Assembly: GCA_013361095.1 (NCBI GenBank)
Contig: JAATWA010000001.1
Span: forward strand, 1,900,501 to 1,964,500
Length of the DNA: 64,000 bases
Origin: Pseudanabaena biceps
Lineage (GTDB): Bacteria; Cyanobacteriota; Cyanobacteriia; Pseudanabaenales; Pseudanabaenaceae
Reading direction: 5' to 3'
Shown here: in pieces, positions 16,889 through 25,151 of the stretch
Numbering within the stretch: position 1 is the stretch's first letter
How the letters are laid out: every line of letters begins with the position of its first letter
Position numbers and translations under genes: made by a program
The notes under the pieces: model-generated
Databases searched by the model: none
Told to the model about the DNA's origin: nothing
What the model saw: the letters and a program-made list of their open reading frames with translations, nothing else

Positions 16889-17073
16889 CCCCAAGATAAG
16901 TGACGGCGCTTTGTGCCGCCACTTATCTCAGCAATTCTCATTATAAAAATTATTTTTGTGAAAGCCAGCCGTAGGCTGGCTTTCACAAAAATAATTATGG
17001 GATTTGCAGCGCCTTAGGCGCTGCAAATCCCATAATTGGTTTCATAATGAGAATTGCTGCACTTATCTTGGGG
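16889..17073. repeat. Host hairpin split by an inserted element
   Basis: The left arm CCCCAAGATAAGTG (16889-16902) and CGGCGCTTTGTGCCGC core (16904-16919) belong to a palindrome whose right arm is interrupted after CACTTATCT (16920-16928). The arm resumes as CACTTATCTTGGGG at 17060-17073. Deleting 16929-17068 restores a continuous palindrome, so the host hairpin is older than the insertion. Confidence 0.85.
16929..17059. mobile_element. 131-bp MITE-like element with two internal hairpins
   Basis: Perfect 16-bp ends CAGCAATTCTCATTAT (16929-16944) and ATAATGAGAATTGCTG (17044-17059) are flanked by the 9-bp direct repeat CACTTATCT (16920-16928 and 17060-17068). Inside are two perfect stems, 16948-16970 with 16974-16996 (GTA loop) and 16993-17013 with 17017-17037 (TTA loop), sharing AATT at their junction. 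It has no reading frame of its own and must depend on a transposase encoded elsewhere. A full-length relative lies at 58131-58261. Confidence 0.88.
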
Positions 17074-17100
17074 GAATGCCCTAAGCATCCCTTTTATTGT

Positions 17101-17218
17101 TATATAGCTACGGTCATTTGTTTTAAGACAAATCAAAACCCAAGAATTGACTGGCGGCGCGGAGCGCCGCCAGTCAATTCTTGGGTTTTATGTTCTAGTA
17201 CACTTGGCGATCGCTATA
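17101..17218. mobile_element. Hairpin element with TATAGC/GCTATA ends, copy 1
   Basis: The conserved left part, with GTCATTTGTTTTAAGACAAAT, and the right part, with TTATGTTCTAGTACACTTGGCGAT, enclose a perfect 26-bp-arm stem (17135-17160 with 17164-17189, GGA loop). Copies with the same outer sequence but different arms are at 27175-27295 and 51808-51914; 47995-48076 and 53582-53682 look like partial or diverged copies. Confidence 0.7.
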
Positions 17219-17220
17219 AG

Positions 17221-17324
17221 TCCTTGAAACGCGGCGAAACGATAGCTTCGGCTAGGCAATTGTTTGAGTTTATGCCATAAATGCTGAGGCGATCGCAAGT
17301 CTTGTTAAGCAATTAGTTGGCTAA
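17221..17324 (+). pseudogene. Relic of a transketolase-like gene 3' end
   Basis: Codons from 17221 read SLKRGETIASARQLFEF; after a one-base shift, 17274-17324 read AINAEAIASLVKQLVG and a stop. Together they match the C-terminus of the intact transketolase-like protein encoded at 33057-35267 (SWKRGETTASAGQLFEF, then GMNAQAICDRAKQLVS). The DNA is similar too, including bases beyond the stop. It is a decayed fragment of a paralogue or a duplicated gene end, inserted among hairpin elements. Confidence 0.75.
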
Positions 17325-17356
17325 AGCTTTGTTCTACAGAGCTTTACGCTTCTATA

Positions 17357-17403
17357 AAAAACCAGAGAGTGGCGGCGCTTTGCGCCGCCACTCTCTGGTT
17401 TTT
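17357..17403. repeat. Perfect hairpin upstream of sugE, 22-bp arms
   Basis: Arms 17357-17378 and 17382-17403 pair perfectly with a TTT loop and the GGCGGCGC core. It lies 68 bp before the SugE start and could attenuate its transcription. Confidence 0.8.
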
Positions 17404-17470
17404 GAGATTTTTCTTAATATTGACAGCGACAGCTATATATTTAACTGTGCCAACCTACTTATTGGAATTA

Positions 17471-17791
17471 ATGGATTGGATTTATTTGATTATTGCAGGA
17501 CTATTAGAAGTCGTGTGGGCAAGCAGCTTGAAATATACGGATGGCTTTACTAAACCTTTACCTAGTTTGCTAACCCTAGCTACCCTTACGACTAGCTTGA
17601 TTTTGTTAGCCCAAGCGCTCAAGACTCTGCCTATTGGCACTGGTTACGCGGTTTGGACAGGTATTGGTGTAGTGGGCACTGCAATCATTGGTTCTTTATT
17701 TTTAGGAGAGCCACGAGATTTACCCAGATTTATCTGCATTAGCCTAATTGTGTTAGGTATTGCGGGTTTGCGCTTCACTAGCCCAAAATGA
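17471..17791 (+). CDS. sugE: Small multidrug resistance family transporter (SugE-like)
   Basis: The 106-residue protein has four hydrophobic segments and the SMR landmarks: membrane-embedded Glu in LIIAGLLEVVWASSLKYTDGF (near residue 13) and the segment GTGYAVWTGIGVVGTAIIG. Length and these motifs fit the SugE/Gdx subgroup, which exports guanidinium or quaternary ammonium compounds as dual-topology dimers driven by protons. I take the ATG at 17471; longer versions of the frame run through the hairpin at 17357 and are not supported. No guanidine riboswitch is evident in the upstream bases. Confidence 0.85.
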   Translation: MDWIYLIIAGLLEVVWASSLKYTDGFTKPLPSLLTLATLTTSLILLAQALKTLPIGTGYAVWTGIGVVGTAIIGSLFLGEPRDLPRFICISLIVLGIAGLRFTSPK

Positions 17792-17837
17792 TAGGATCAG
17801 CAAAATGCTGTAATGTCCTGCTGCCTGAGATTAAGGA

Positions 17838-19442
17838 ATGAATGTTAAACCTGTGAATGATCAATCTGTAAATGCTAAACCTTCAACTCTAAAATCATTA
17901 CTATTAAGCATTCTTACCCTGATTTCTATTCTATTTATTGTTCTTTCTTTACAGGCGAGTTGGAATAATCCTCAAGAACAAACCAAGTTAGATCTATTAC
18001 AGACTGATTTAATCTTGCAAGCTACACAGGTTCCCGAAAGCTTTCGAGATAAATCTACAGATGATATTCTCCAAGTGTTGTTGGGAGACGGAAATAGCCA
18101 AAATCTATACGCACAGTCTCTAAGCAGCTATCGTGAAGTTCTTAAAACAAGTAAATTTTCTTTGAAGCAGATAGAAACGCGATCGCCAGAGTTAGAGGCG
18201 GATGACCCACACATGTTTTCTAAGTTGAAGCAAAAAAAACTCACTAATATCGCTGAAATTAGTACGCGCATGGGGCTGCTGCAAGTTCAAACGGGAGACC
18301 TTAAAGGTGCAATTAGTACTTGGGAAAATGTGGTGGAATTAGAAGGGCAATCCATGACTACTAATGGATTAACAGCACAAATTCTCAAGGGACTATGGTC
18401 AGAGCCAACGCTACTATTTCCCAATGCTGAGAATCAAATAGGGCGTACCCTTGATGGTTGGTATCGTCAATTTGCTCTAATTAAACTTTATCAAGCCCAG
18501 CAGAGAAATGAGAAACTAACCGAACTTATAAATCAATCTCAGCTAGAAGCAACTTCGGCAATTAATCGCTTAGCAATCGTTAATTCCATTCCTTTAGTGG
18601 GTGGAGGCATCGGTATTTTGGTTTGGTTATATTTACTAGTCCAATGGATCTTCTTTCGTAAAGCTTCGCCATTTCACGATAATTCTCTAAGTGAAAAAGA
18701 TGGAACGGAACAAGCTCAAGTTCAATGGCTAGTCCCTTGGGGGATAGAAAAAACTTGGGAAGTCATGGTGCTATGGTTTACAGCATTTTGTTTGATGACT
18801 CAATTTATCTTGCCATTGATATTTGAGCTATTTGGTTTGCGATCGCTGTCCAGTGACAACTTTCTAGCTCAGTCATTGCTGGTTTTAATTCCTTACGTGT
18901 TGTCCATGATTCCCATGTTGCCAACTCTCCAATTCAGTCTTGCCGCCTATCGTCCTTTGACCGAAGATTGGTTTCGCTTCAAATTTACGCAACCTCAGTG
19001 GATAGTTTGGGGTTTTGGTGGATACTTCGCGGCTGTTCCTTTGGTTCTAGTGGTGTCGCTGCTTAGCCAAAAATTCTTGCAAGGACAAGGTGGTGGTAAT
19101 CCTCTATTACCAATTTTGACTGAAAGTCAAAATGTTTTGCCGAAATTTTTGCTATGGATTACCATCGCGATCGCTGCGCCATTCTTTGAGGAGTATTTAT
19201 TTCGAGGATTCCTCTTGCCCTCACTCACTAAGTTTTTGCCTGTATGGGCAGCGATCGCTTTTAGTGGTTTTCTGTTTGCCCTTGCTCACTTAAATATTGC
19301 CGATATTATTCCCCTTACTACCTTGGGGATTGTGATGGGTTTTATCTATTGGCGCTCCAAAAACTTACTAGCTTCGATGCTGCTGCACTGTCTGTGGAAT
19401 AGTGGCAGTTTTTTAGCGTTGATTGCCCTTGGCGGCAAATAA
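17838..19442 (+). CDS. CPBP (Abi) family intramembrane protease
   Basis: The 534-residue product has an N-terminal membrane segment, a soluble region of about 190 residues, another membrane segment near residue 255 and then a cluster of membrane segments. Its CPBP domain carries EEYLFRGFLLP near residue 452, FALAHLN near residue 480 and a final H/N-containing segment LHCLWNSG. These are the catalytic and metal-site residues of the CAAX protease/bacteriocin-processing family. The long N-terminal extracytoplasmic part is typical of cyanobacterial members, whose substrates are unknown. It follows sugE by 46 bp. Confidence 0.88.
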   Translation: MNVKPVNDQSVNAKPSTLKSLLLSILTLISILFIVLSLQASWNNPQEQTKLDLLQTDLILQATQVPESFRDKSTDDILQVLLGDGNSQNLYAQSLSSYREVLKTSKFSLKQIETRSPELEADDPHMFSKLKQKKLTNIAEISTRMGLLQVQTGDLKGAISTWENVVELEGQSMTTNGLTAQILKGLWSEPTLLFPNAENQIGRTLDGWYRQFALIKLYQAQQRNEKLTELINQSQLEATSAINRLAIVNSIPLVGGGIGILVWLYLLVQWIFFRKASPFHDNSLSEKDGTEQAQVQWLVPWGIEKTWEVMVLWFTAFCLMTQFILPLIFELFGLRSLSSDNFLAQSLLVLIPYVLSMIPMLPTLQFSLAAYRPLTEDWFRFKFTQPQWIVWGFGGYFAAVPLVLVVSLLSQKFLQGQGGGNPLLPILTESQNVLPKFLLWITIAIAAPFFEEYLFRGFLLPSLTKFLPVWAAIAFSGFLFALAHLNIADIIPLTTLGIVMGFIYWRSKNLLASMLLHCLWNSGSFLALIALGGK

Positions 19443-19443
19443 A

Positions 19444-19480
19444 AAATAGAGTTGCGGCGCTTTGCGCCGTAATTCTATTT
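19444..19480. terminator. Imperfect hairpin between CPBP gene and tilS
   Basis: AAATAGAGTTGCGGCGC pairs with GCGCCGTAATTCTATTT with two G-T mismatches around TTT. It sits between convergent stops and is followed by GAAAGCGCAAAGCGCC, the conserved flank of several hairpins here. Confidence 0.65.
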
Positions 19481-19512
19481 GAGATTGTATGAAAGCGCAA
19501 AGCGCCATATTA

Positions 19513-20505
19513 CTACTGCTGATTTTGCAGAACGATCCAAGGATGATCGACAAATGCAGCAATGTGACCTTTAAATGGTGAACTTTGGGATCGATTCTGG
19601 GCTTTTAATAAACTTAAAAATCGCTCAATATCTTCAAAATTGACCTGATGGATTAAATATCTTGATAAAAACTGCCTGACAATTCTTCTTTGCAATGCTA
19701 AAGGCTGTTCCTGCAATAGCTGCCGATGTAAACGTGGCGCTTGCTGATCCCAAATGACAGTAATATTTTCCTTAAAAAATTGACTTGCCTGTTCTTCTAA
19801 ATAGGTCACATCACTTTGTAGAAGTTCTGAAGTTTGAGCGATCGCAGTTTCTACCTGTGGATTAAAGTGCTTTTCTAAATAGGGAATAACTTCTAAACGT
19901 AAGCGATTACGGCGATAGTCTAAATTTTGATTAGTGCTATCTTCCCAAACCATAATTTGATTCTCTTCACAAAATCCTGCGGTTTCATGACGGCTGATAT
20001 TAAGTAAAGGTCGGACTAATTTAATCCGATCGCTAAGCGATCGCTGCCAAGTTAGAGATGCTAAACCATCGGCTCCACTGCCACGAATTAAGTTGTATAG
20101 CAAAGTCTCAACGCGATCGCTGCGGGTATGCCCTGTCACCACATACATACATTTATGAATATTTGCCATCTCTAATAACATTTCATAGCGCCATGTTCTT
20201 GCCTCAGATTCATTCTTAGGTGCAATTTTTGCAGTCCTTATACAAAAATTAACTTCTAAATCCCTAGCGAACTGTTCAACATATTCCGCATTAGCTTGCG
20301 AATCACTGCGCCAAAGATGATCACAATGGGCGATTGTTAAGCTCCAGTTAAGATTTTGCTGTTGCATCCATAAAAGCTTAGCCAAGCATAATGAATCCTG
20401 CCCTCCTGAAACCGCAATCAGAAGGTGGCTATTTCTTGGCAACATCTCAGGATGCGATCGTAAAGCTGCCCTTAAATTTGCTTTTAACAGCTTTGTATAT
20501 AACAT
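19513..20505 (-). CDS. tilS: tRNA(Ile)-lysidine synthetase
   Basis: The 330-residue product has the PP-loop ATP motif AVSGGQDSLCLAKL (SGGQDS at residues 33-38) and the TilS segments CDHLWRSDSQANAEYVEQFA and VVTGHTRSDRVETLLYNLIRGSG. TilS attaches lysine to C34 of the AUA-reading isoleucine tRNA, an essential step for decoding. The protein is short, as is common in cyanobacteria, with only the substrate domain after the catalytic core. It is a single gene on this strand. Confidence 0.92.
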   Translation of the reverse strand: MLYTKLLKANLRAALRSHPEMLPRNSHLLIAVSGGQDSLCLAKLLWMQQQNLNWSLTIAHCDHLWRSDSQANAEYVEQFARDLEVNFCIRTAKIAPKNESEARTWRYEMLLEMANIHKCMYVVTGHTRSDRVETLLYNLIRGSGADGLASLTWQRSLSDRIKLVRPLLNISRHETAGFCEENQIMVWEDSTNQNLDYRRNRLRLEVIPYLEKHFNPQVETAIAQTSELLQSDVTYLEEQASQFFKENITVIWDQQAPRLHRQLLQEQPLALQRRIVRQFLSRYLIHQVNFEDIERFLSLLKAQNRSQSSPFKGHIAAFVDHPWIVLQNQQ

Positions 20506-20548
20506 TTCTCAGAAATTCCCAGAGATATCTAAAAACTGTGTCCAAAAA

Positions 20549-20668
20549 TTCTCATTATGGAACCAACTTTTGGGTTTTCAGCACCTTGGGCGTTGAAAAC
20601 CCAAAAGTTAATTTTTTGAAAGCTATTCTTGAGGATGGCTTTCAAAAAATTAACTTTTATCAAAGAGA
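20549..20668. mobile_element. Decayed copy of the 131-bp two-hairpin element
   Basis: The order AAATTCTCATTATGGAACCAA, first stem with TTTTGGGTTTTCAG, TTAATTTTTTGAAAGC second stem, and AGAGAATTT end matches the elements at 16929 and 58131. The hairpin cores (CAGCACCTTGGGCGTTG and the GCTATTCTTGAGGATGGC loop) have lost perfect pairing, so this copy looks older. It fills part of the gene-free spacer 20506-20927, where I see nothing else. Confidence 0.65.
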
Positions 20669-20927
20669 ATTTCTGGACTTTGCCAACCACATAGCAATCT
20701 TAAATTAGTTGTGAAGCTTCGACGCTTCGACAAGCTCATTTAAAATCGCTATATTTGCTAGTCGTAACTCTAAATCAACGACAAAATCCTGATCCTTAAA
20801 ACTGAAAAGTAGGATATATTGTTACCAGAAAAGCTGCATCTCTCCAATATTTATGTCTAAATTATTAGAGTTTGCACTGCGTTATTAAATTCAGATAAAG
20901 TTAGCTTGTGGGTGAGGAATATAATCA

Positions 20928-21965
20928 ATGTCAACTAATAGTTTTACGGTCAACAAGTTACTGCTAGCACTAGCTGGCGTAGTATTTGGTTTTAGTGGTA
21001 TTGCCCCAGCAAACGCCCAATCTACAGTAGCTGAAAAGAAAGCAAGCCTGATAGCAAAAGATTTAAAAACTTCACCAGAAAACTTCAGTGCCACTCCTCT
21101 AAATTTCAGTCCTAGCCCTTCTATTTCCATATCTACAAAGCCCGATGAAAACTTAGTAGGTATTGCCAAATCTAGTAGCGTTATTGCTCAGTCTGGGACA
21201 GCAACCTCAACATCTCCAGACATTCTGCGCAATCAGCTGCTAATTCGTCCCATCAACACTCAGACTCAAAACGTATTCATCAAGCGGATTTATACCCCTT
21301 CCTTGAATGCTGGTACGCCTGTTGGCTTTGGTCTAGAAACAGGTGATGCATTCATCGGTCTTTTTGGTGCTACCGCGGGTCGCATCAGAGACACGTTTGA
21401 TGGCAGCATTTCCGTTGGTGCAGGTTTAGGTGATGCCAGCAGCTTACTTGCAGTTGAAGGCGTTTTCAACATGAACAGTATCCGTAGATTTGGCTCCAAC
21501 GGTACTTTCGATCTCAAAGTACACCGCTTGGTTTATGAAGATTTTTATAGACAAGTCGGTGTGGCAGTTGGTTGGACTAACTTTGCCAACTATGGCTCTG
21601 ATTCAGGCGGTACTCGCTCTTCAGTTTACGGTGCTGCTACGATCTCACAATTAACTGATCCCGATAACTTGGACAGCCCCAAGCCATTGATTGCAACTAT
21701 TGGCGTTGGTGGTGGCGTTTATCGTAAGTCAAACAGTCCCGATGGAGTTGGTGTGTTTGCTAACTTGGGCTATCAGTTCGATCCACAATTCGGTGTAAGC
21801 ACAGCATGGTCAGGGCAAGGACTCAACTTTGGTCTAGGCTTCTTACCTGATCCCACCATTCCTCTAAACCTCACACTCACCTATTCCGATGTAACCAACA
21901 ACAGCGATGCTGGTACTCAAATTATTTTGGGTGTGAGTTATGGTTATAACTTTACTCGCAGGTAA
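20928..21965 (+). CDS. Exported protein, possible outer-membrane beta-barrel
   Basis: The 345-residue product has a signal peptide ending ANAQ near residue 31. After residue 130 it has many alternating Gly/aromatic stretches such as GVAVGWTNFANYG, GVGGGVYRKS, GLNFGLGFLPD and a final strand ending SYGYNF with two Arg after it. This pattern suggests beta-strands of an outer-membrane barrel or a beta-rich surface protein. I do not recognise the family. GAGGAA precedes the ATG. A second exported protein follows 92 bp downstream in the same direction. Confidence 0.65.
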   Translation: MSTNSFTVNKLLLALAGVVFGFSGIAPANAQSTVAEKKASLIAKDLKTSPENFSATPLNFSPSPSISISTKPDENLVGIAKSSSVIAQSGTATSTSPDILRNQLLIRPINTQTQNVFIKRIYTPSLNAGTPVGFGLETGDAFIGLFGATAGRIRDTFDGSISVGAGLGDASSLLAVEGVFNMNSIRRFGSNGTFDLKVHRLVYEDFYRQVGVAVGWTNFANYGSDSGGTRSSVYGAATISQLTDPDNLDSPKPLIATIGVGGGVYRKSNSPDGVGVFANLGYQFDPQFGVSTAWSGQGLNFGLGFLPDPTIPLNLTLTYSDVTNNSDAGTQIILGVSYGYNFTRR

Positions 21966-22057
21966 GTCTATCTAGACTTTGGGGAACGATAGAGGCATCT
22001 TGAGAAACTTTATGCCTCTATCGTCAATCTATAAACCAAATAACTGATGTTAATTTT

Positions 22058-22780
22058 ATGAAAAAAGTACTCTGCTCATTTCTTGCTTCGACGCTATGCT
22101 TTACAGGAAGCTTACCAGTATTTGCAGGAGCCAACCCTGTATCTAACTCAGGAGCTGACGGAATCAGTGGTTCTGGTGTTGGTGGTAGACGTGAATATGA
22201 CAGTATGTCTAGAACTAAAGTCTTTATCACTATCAGGGGGCAAGGCCTAATTCTGTCGCGGTTATTGCTTCTGATATCCGCATTACCACCAAGTAATGAG
22301 AGAAGTAGGCTTATTAACCTATTCTACTTTCTTCTGACTGGTAGACTACCCTTTATTACTAGTAGCCTCCCAGACTTTAAGGAGAAACAGTCTCAAGAAT
22401 TTGACAAAAATAAACCCGAAATTGGTGATGCTCAAAAAGACATCATTAATCAACTACTGTCTATCGGATTGGACTTTGAAGATGGTCGCCCTGTTAGACA
22501 GTTGGTGGGTTCCTTGACTTTGATGCTTCCTTTTGGAGTTGATGCCAAGCCATCGGATACAATCGCAACTGCGGCTGTTGACGGAACCAAGCTATATCAA
22601 GCAATCACATCTTACAATTACATTGTAGACAAGGTGATTACTCAGTCTCAAGGTCAAGGTGCTGAAGCCGAAAAAGCAAAAGCAACTCTTGCAAAGATGG
22701 AATCGGACATTATTTTCCAAGCCATTTCTACTACTCTCAAGACCGTTAGAGAAGAGTTGGAATCTACAAAAAGCAACTAA
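22058..22780 (+). CDS. Exported protein of unknown function
   Basis: The 240-residue product begins MKKVLCSFLASTLCFTGSLPVFAG, a signal peptide with cleavage near residue 23. The mature protein has a Gly/Ser-rich start, a hydrophobic stretch LILSRLLLLISALPP, an acidic middle and a C-terminal Lys/Glu-rich helix. No motif points to a function. It follows the beta-rich exported protein and is closed by a terminator, so the two may form an envelope operon. Confidence 0.55.
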   Translation: MKKVLCSFLASTLCFTGSLPVFAGANPVSNSGADGISGSGVGGRREYDSMSRTKVFITIRGQGLILSRLLLLISALPPSNERSRLINLFYFLLTGRLPFITSSLPDFKEKQSQEFDKNKPEIGDAQKDIINQLLSIGLDFEDGRPVRQLVGSLTLMLPFGVDAKPSDTIATAAVDGTKLYQAITSYNYIVDKVITQSQGQGAEAEKAKATLAKMESDIIFQAISTTLKTVREELESTKSN

Positions 22781-22798
22781 TCCCTAGATTTGTTCATT

Positions 22799-22836
22799 AA
22801 AAAAGGTCAGGCTCCTTAAGGAGCTTGACCTTTTTT
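22799..22836 (+). terminator. Intrinsic terminator after the exported-protein pair
   Basis: A GGTCAGGCTCC stem pairs with GGAGCTTGACC around TTAA and is followed by six T. It lies 20 bp after the stop codon at 22780, and the A-run on its left lets it serve tyrS from the other side. Confidence 0.85.
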
Positions 22837-22849
22837 GTTTTACATGTGA

Positions 22850-24064
22850 CTAGATTAATCTTAGAAACTTTTTTTTGCCAACTTGTAAAACTTTTCCTGA
22901 TAACTCTTCAATAGAGTCAAAAGTGCGATCGCCTAGTTTTTCGCCGTCAAGCTTAACTGCACCATTTTTGATTTGGCTTTGAGCTTCGCTATTGCTTTTG
23001 CAGAGTCCAGAAGCTTTAACTAAATAATGCAGTGGGGCAGGGAAATTAATTTGAGCAAGTTCAAATTCGGGAATATCACCGAGATCAGTGGTATTACCTG
23101 CCAGCACAATTTTTTCAGCATCCTGTTGAGCTTGCAGTGCTGCTTCAGGGCTGTGGTATTGACCAACGATCGCTATAGCTAGTTGCTTTTGTTTTTCGCG
23201 AGGATTTGCAGGCAGAGTGGCAAGATCAATATCAGTCAACAGCTCGAAATATTTATCAACCAGAACATCAGGGACTTTTTCTAGTTTGGAATACATACTC
23301 AATGGCTCGTCTGTTAGTCCGACATAGTTACCAAGAGATTTAGACATTTTCTGTACGCCATCCAAGCCCACTAGCAGGGGCAGCAGCAATCCAAACTGTG
23401 CAGGCTTGCCTTGACGACTTGGATCTTTTAGTTGTAAATCACGCCCGACTAAGATATTAAACTTTTGATCAGTGCCACCTAGCTCCACATCGGAGTCGAT
23501 CGCGACGGAGTCATAACCTTGCAAAAGTGGGTATAAAAATTCATGCAGGTAAATTGGATTGCCCTTTTCGTAGCGATCGCTAAAGCCTTCTTTAGCAAGC
23601 ATTTGTCCCACGGTCATACTAGCTTGCAAGTTAATAATTTGCTGCAAATCAAGTTTATTTAACCACTCTCCATTGCGGCGTAACTCAAAGCGATCGCTAG
23701 AAAAATCAAGAATTTTCTTAGCTTGCTCTAAATAAGTTTCTGCATTATAGGCAACTTCCTCAGGAGTAAGTCTTGGACGAGCCTCAGAACGTCCTGTGGG
23801 ATCGCCAATTTGAGCCGTAAAATCACCAATAATTAAAACTGCCTTATGTCCAGCATCTTGAAATTGACGAAGTTTACGCAGGGCAACAGTATGCCCAAGA
23901 TGCAAATCGGGACGGGTGGGATCTATTCCTAGCTTGATCCGCAGTGGGCGATCGCTTTTTTGAAGGCGATCGCGCAAGTTGTCAGATTCACTATTAGGAA
24001 ATATTTCAACAACACCACGTTCTAGTAGGGTTGATAGATTTGCTTGAGTTGGGCTTTGAGACAT
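22850..24064 (-). CDS. tyrS: Tyrosyl-tRNA synthetase
   Basis: The 404-residue product is a class I synthetase with the HIGH-type motif HLGHT (residues 55-59) and the KMSKS motif in [15 protein letters not shown]-terminal S4-like RNA-binding domain begins with [13 protein letters not shown]. The TyrRS-specific segment [16 protein letters not shown] is present. It charges tRNA(Tyr) in the cytoplasm. It is transcribed toward the terminator at 22799, and the Rpn nuclease gene lies upstream on the same strand with a gap of 66 bp. Confidence 0.95.
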   Translation of the reverse strand: MSQSPTQANLSTLLERGVVEIFPNSESDNLRDRLQKSDRPLRIKLGIDPTRPDLHLGHTVALRKLRQFQDAGHKAVLIIGDFTAQIGDPTGRSEARPRLTPEEVAYNAETYLEQAKKILDFSSDRFELRRNGEWLNKLDLQQIINLQASMTVGQMLAKEGFSDRYEKGNPIYLHEFLYPLLQGYDSVAIDSDVELGGTDQKFNILVGRDLQLKDPSRQGKPAQFGLLLPLLVGLDGVQKMSKSLGNYVGLTDEPLSMYSKLEKVPDVLVDKYFELLTDIDLATLPANPREKQKQLAIAIVGQYHSPEAALQAQQDAEKIVLAGNTTDLGDIPEFELAQINFPAPLHYLVKASGLCKSNSEAQSQIKNGAVKLDGEKLGDRTFDSIEELSGKVLQVGKKKFLRLI

Positions 24065-24130
24065 TCTAAAAAGTTACTTAAAATTTTTGTTAACGATAGG
24101 GCGAAATCATAAGGTCTTAATCATACTACG

Positions 24131-25126
24131 CTAAAGGTTTGAGGCTTTTAAAGCTTCTAAGTCAGCAAGAGATAAACCTGTAACTTGACAAATTGTTTGA
24201 TCGTCTACTAAGTTCAACATTTTCTTAGCAAGCTCAACTGTACTTTGCTGAATACCTTGTTGGATGCCTTGCTCGATGCCTTGCTCGATGCCTTGTTGAA
24301 GTCCTTGCTCAATGCCTTGTTGAAGTCCTTGCTCAATGCCTTGTTGAAGTCCTTGCTCAAGCCCTTGCTCAATGCCTTGTTGAAGCCCTTTCTCAATGCC
24401 CTGTTTGAGGCTTTTAGTAACAGCACCACGTTGATCTTGGATAAAAAACTCACTTTTTTCCTGATCGTCTAATTCCTCACGAGTTAGATTTACTTGATTG
24501 GCAATATAAAAAGCTTTTTTAATTTCAGGGACTGTACTCATAACTTCAGGCACATCAGAAAGATATCTAGCTTCTTTCAAAAAGTATAGCCATTTATCGA
24601 CTATCGTTCTTAGCTCTGATAGCTGTTTCTTGAATTTGGGAAGTTCTATAAATATCAATTCAATGTCATAGATTGGATAATTGATTAGGAAATCTTTCTC
24701 TTTTAAAATAAACCTTGAGGCGACATTATTTATTTCTGTAAACATCACAAAATCAGTGATCGTCAAGGCAATCACTGGATTGAGAAGGCTATAACCTTGT
24801 CCAGAAGTTAATTGCGTGGAATAGGACTTAGCCGCATTATATAAAATCCTCTTTTCAAATCCTTCTACATTCAAGACTTGCATCTCGATAATCACAGTGC
24901 GATCGCAATTATCAGCATCTTTAATATTTGCTTTGATATCAAGATAGGTATCTTTAATACCCCGAATTCTTGGTGCAAGATAAGGATTGAGGATTTCTAT
25001 ACTTTGGATGACTGGCTGTTCTTCATAAATTAGGGCATTGAGAAAGCTGATCAAGATGTCTTTGCTATCTTCAGAGCCGAAGATTTTTTTGAAGGCAAAG
25101 TCGATTTTAGGATTGATAAAAATCAT
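24131..25126 (-). CDS. Rpn-family (PD-(D/E)XK) nuclease/putative transposase
   Basis: The 331-residue product starts MIFINPKIDFAFKKIFGSE, the entry motif of the Rpn/PDDEXK_2 family, followed by KDTYLDIKANI and TVIIEMQVLN, which give the acidic and Glu/Gln active-site residues. Rpn proteins are DNA nucleases linked to recA-independent recombination and sometimes called transposases. Between about residues 225 and 295 the chain is a tandem of QGLQQGIE octads encoded by 24-bp repeats. Such repeats are common in this family and can change length by slippage. Confidence 0.85.
   Translation of the reverse strand: MIFINPKIDFAFKKIFGSEDSKDILISFLNALIYEEQPVIQSIEILNPYLAPRIRGIKDTYLDIKANIKDADNCDRTVIIEMQVLNVEGFEKRILYNAAKSYSTQLTSGQGYSLLNPVIALTITDFVMFTEINNVASRFILKEKDFLINYPIYDIELIFIELPKFKKQLSELRTIVDKWLYFLKEARYLSDVPEVMSTVPEIKKAFYIANQVNLTREELDDQEKSEFFIQDQRGAVTKSLKQGIEKGLQQGIEQGLEQGLQQGIEQGLQQGIEQGLQQGIEQGIEQGIQQGIQQSTVELAKKMLNLVDDQTICQVTGLSLADLEALKASNL
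24240..24410. repeat. 24-bp tandem repeats inside the Rpn-like gene
   Basis: Units like TTGTTGAAGTCCTTGCTCAA recur about every 24 bp and encode QGLQQGIE on the minus strand. The array can shift length in whole octads without breaking the frame. The opposite strand gives an artefactual Leu-rich frame that should not be annotated. Confidence 0.85.
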
Positions 25127-25151
25127 AAAAAGTATACTGCTCTATACCTAC

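Noticed and set aside
17047..17280. 77-codon frame before sugE
   Set aside because: It reads through the end of the 131-bp element and a hairpin; its last 20 codons are the transketolase-like relic.
17317..17553. 78-codon frame crossing the sugE start
   Set aside because: It lies in a hairpin and in another frame of sugE.
20391..20708. 105-codon frame over the tilS start
   Set aside because: It overlaps tilS antisense and continues through the decayed repeat element.
24245..24472. Leu-rich frame antisense to the Rpn-like gene
   Set aside because: It is the opposite-strand reading of the 24-bp tandem repeats.
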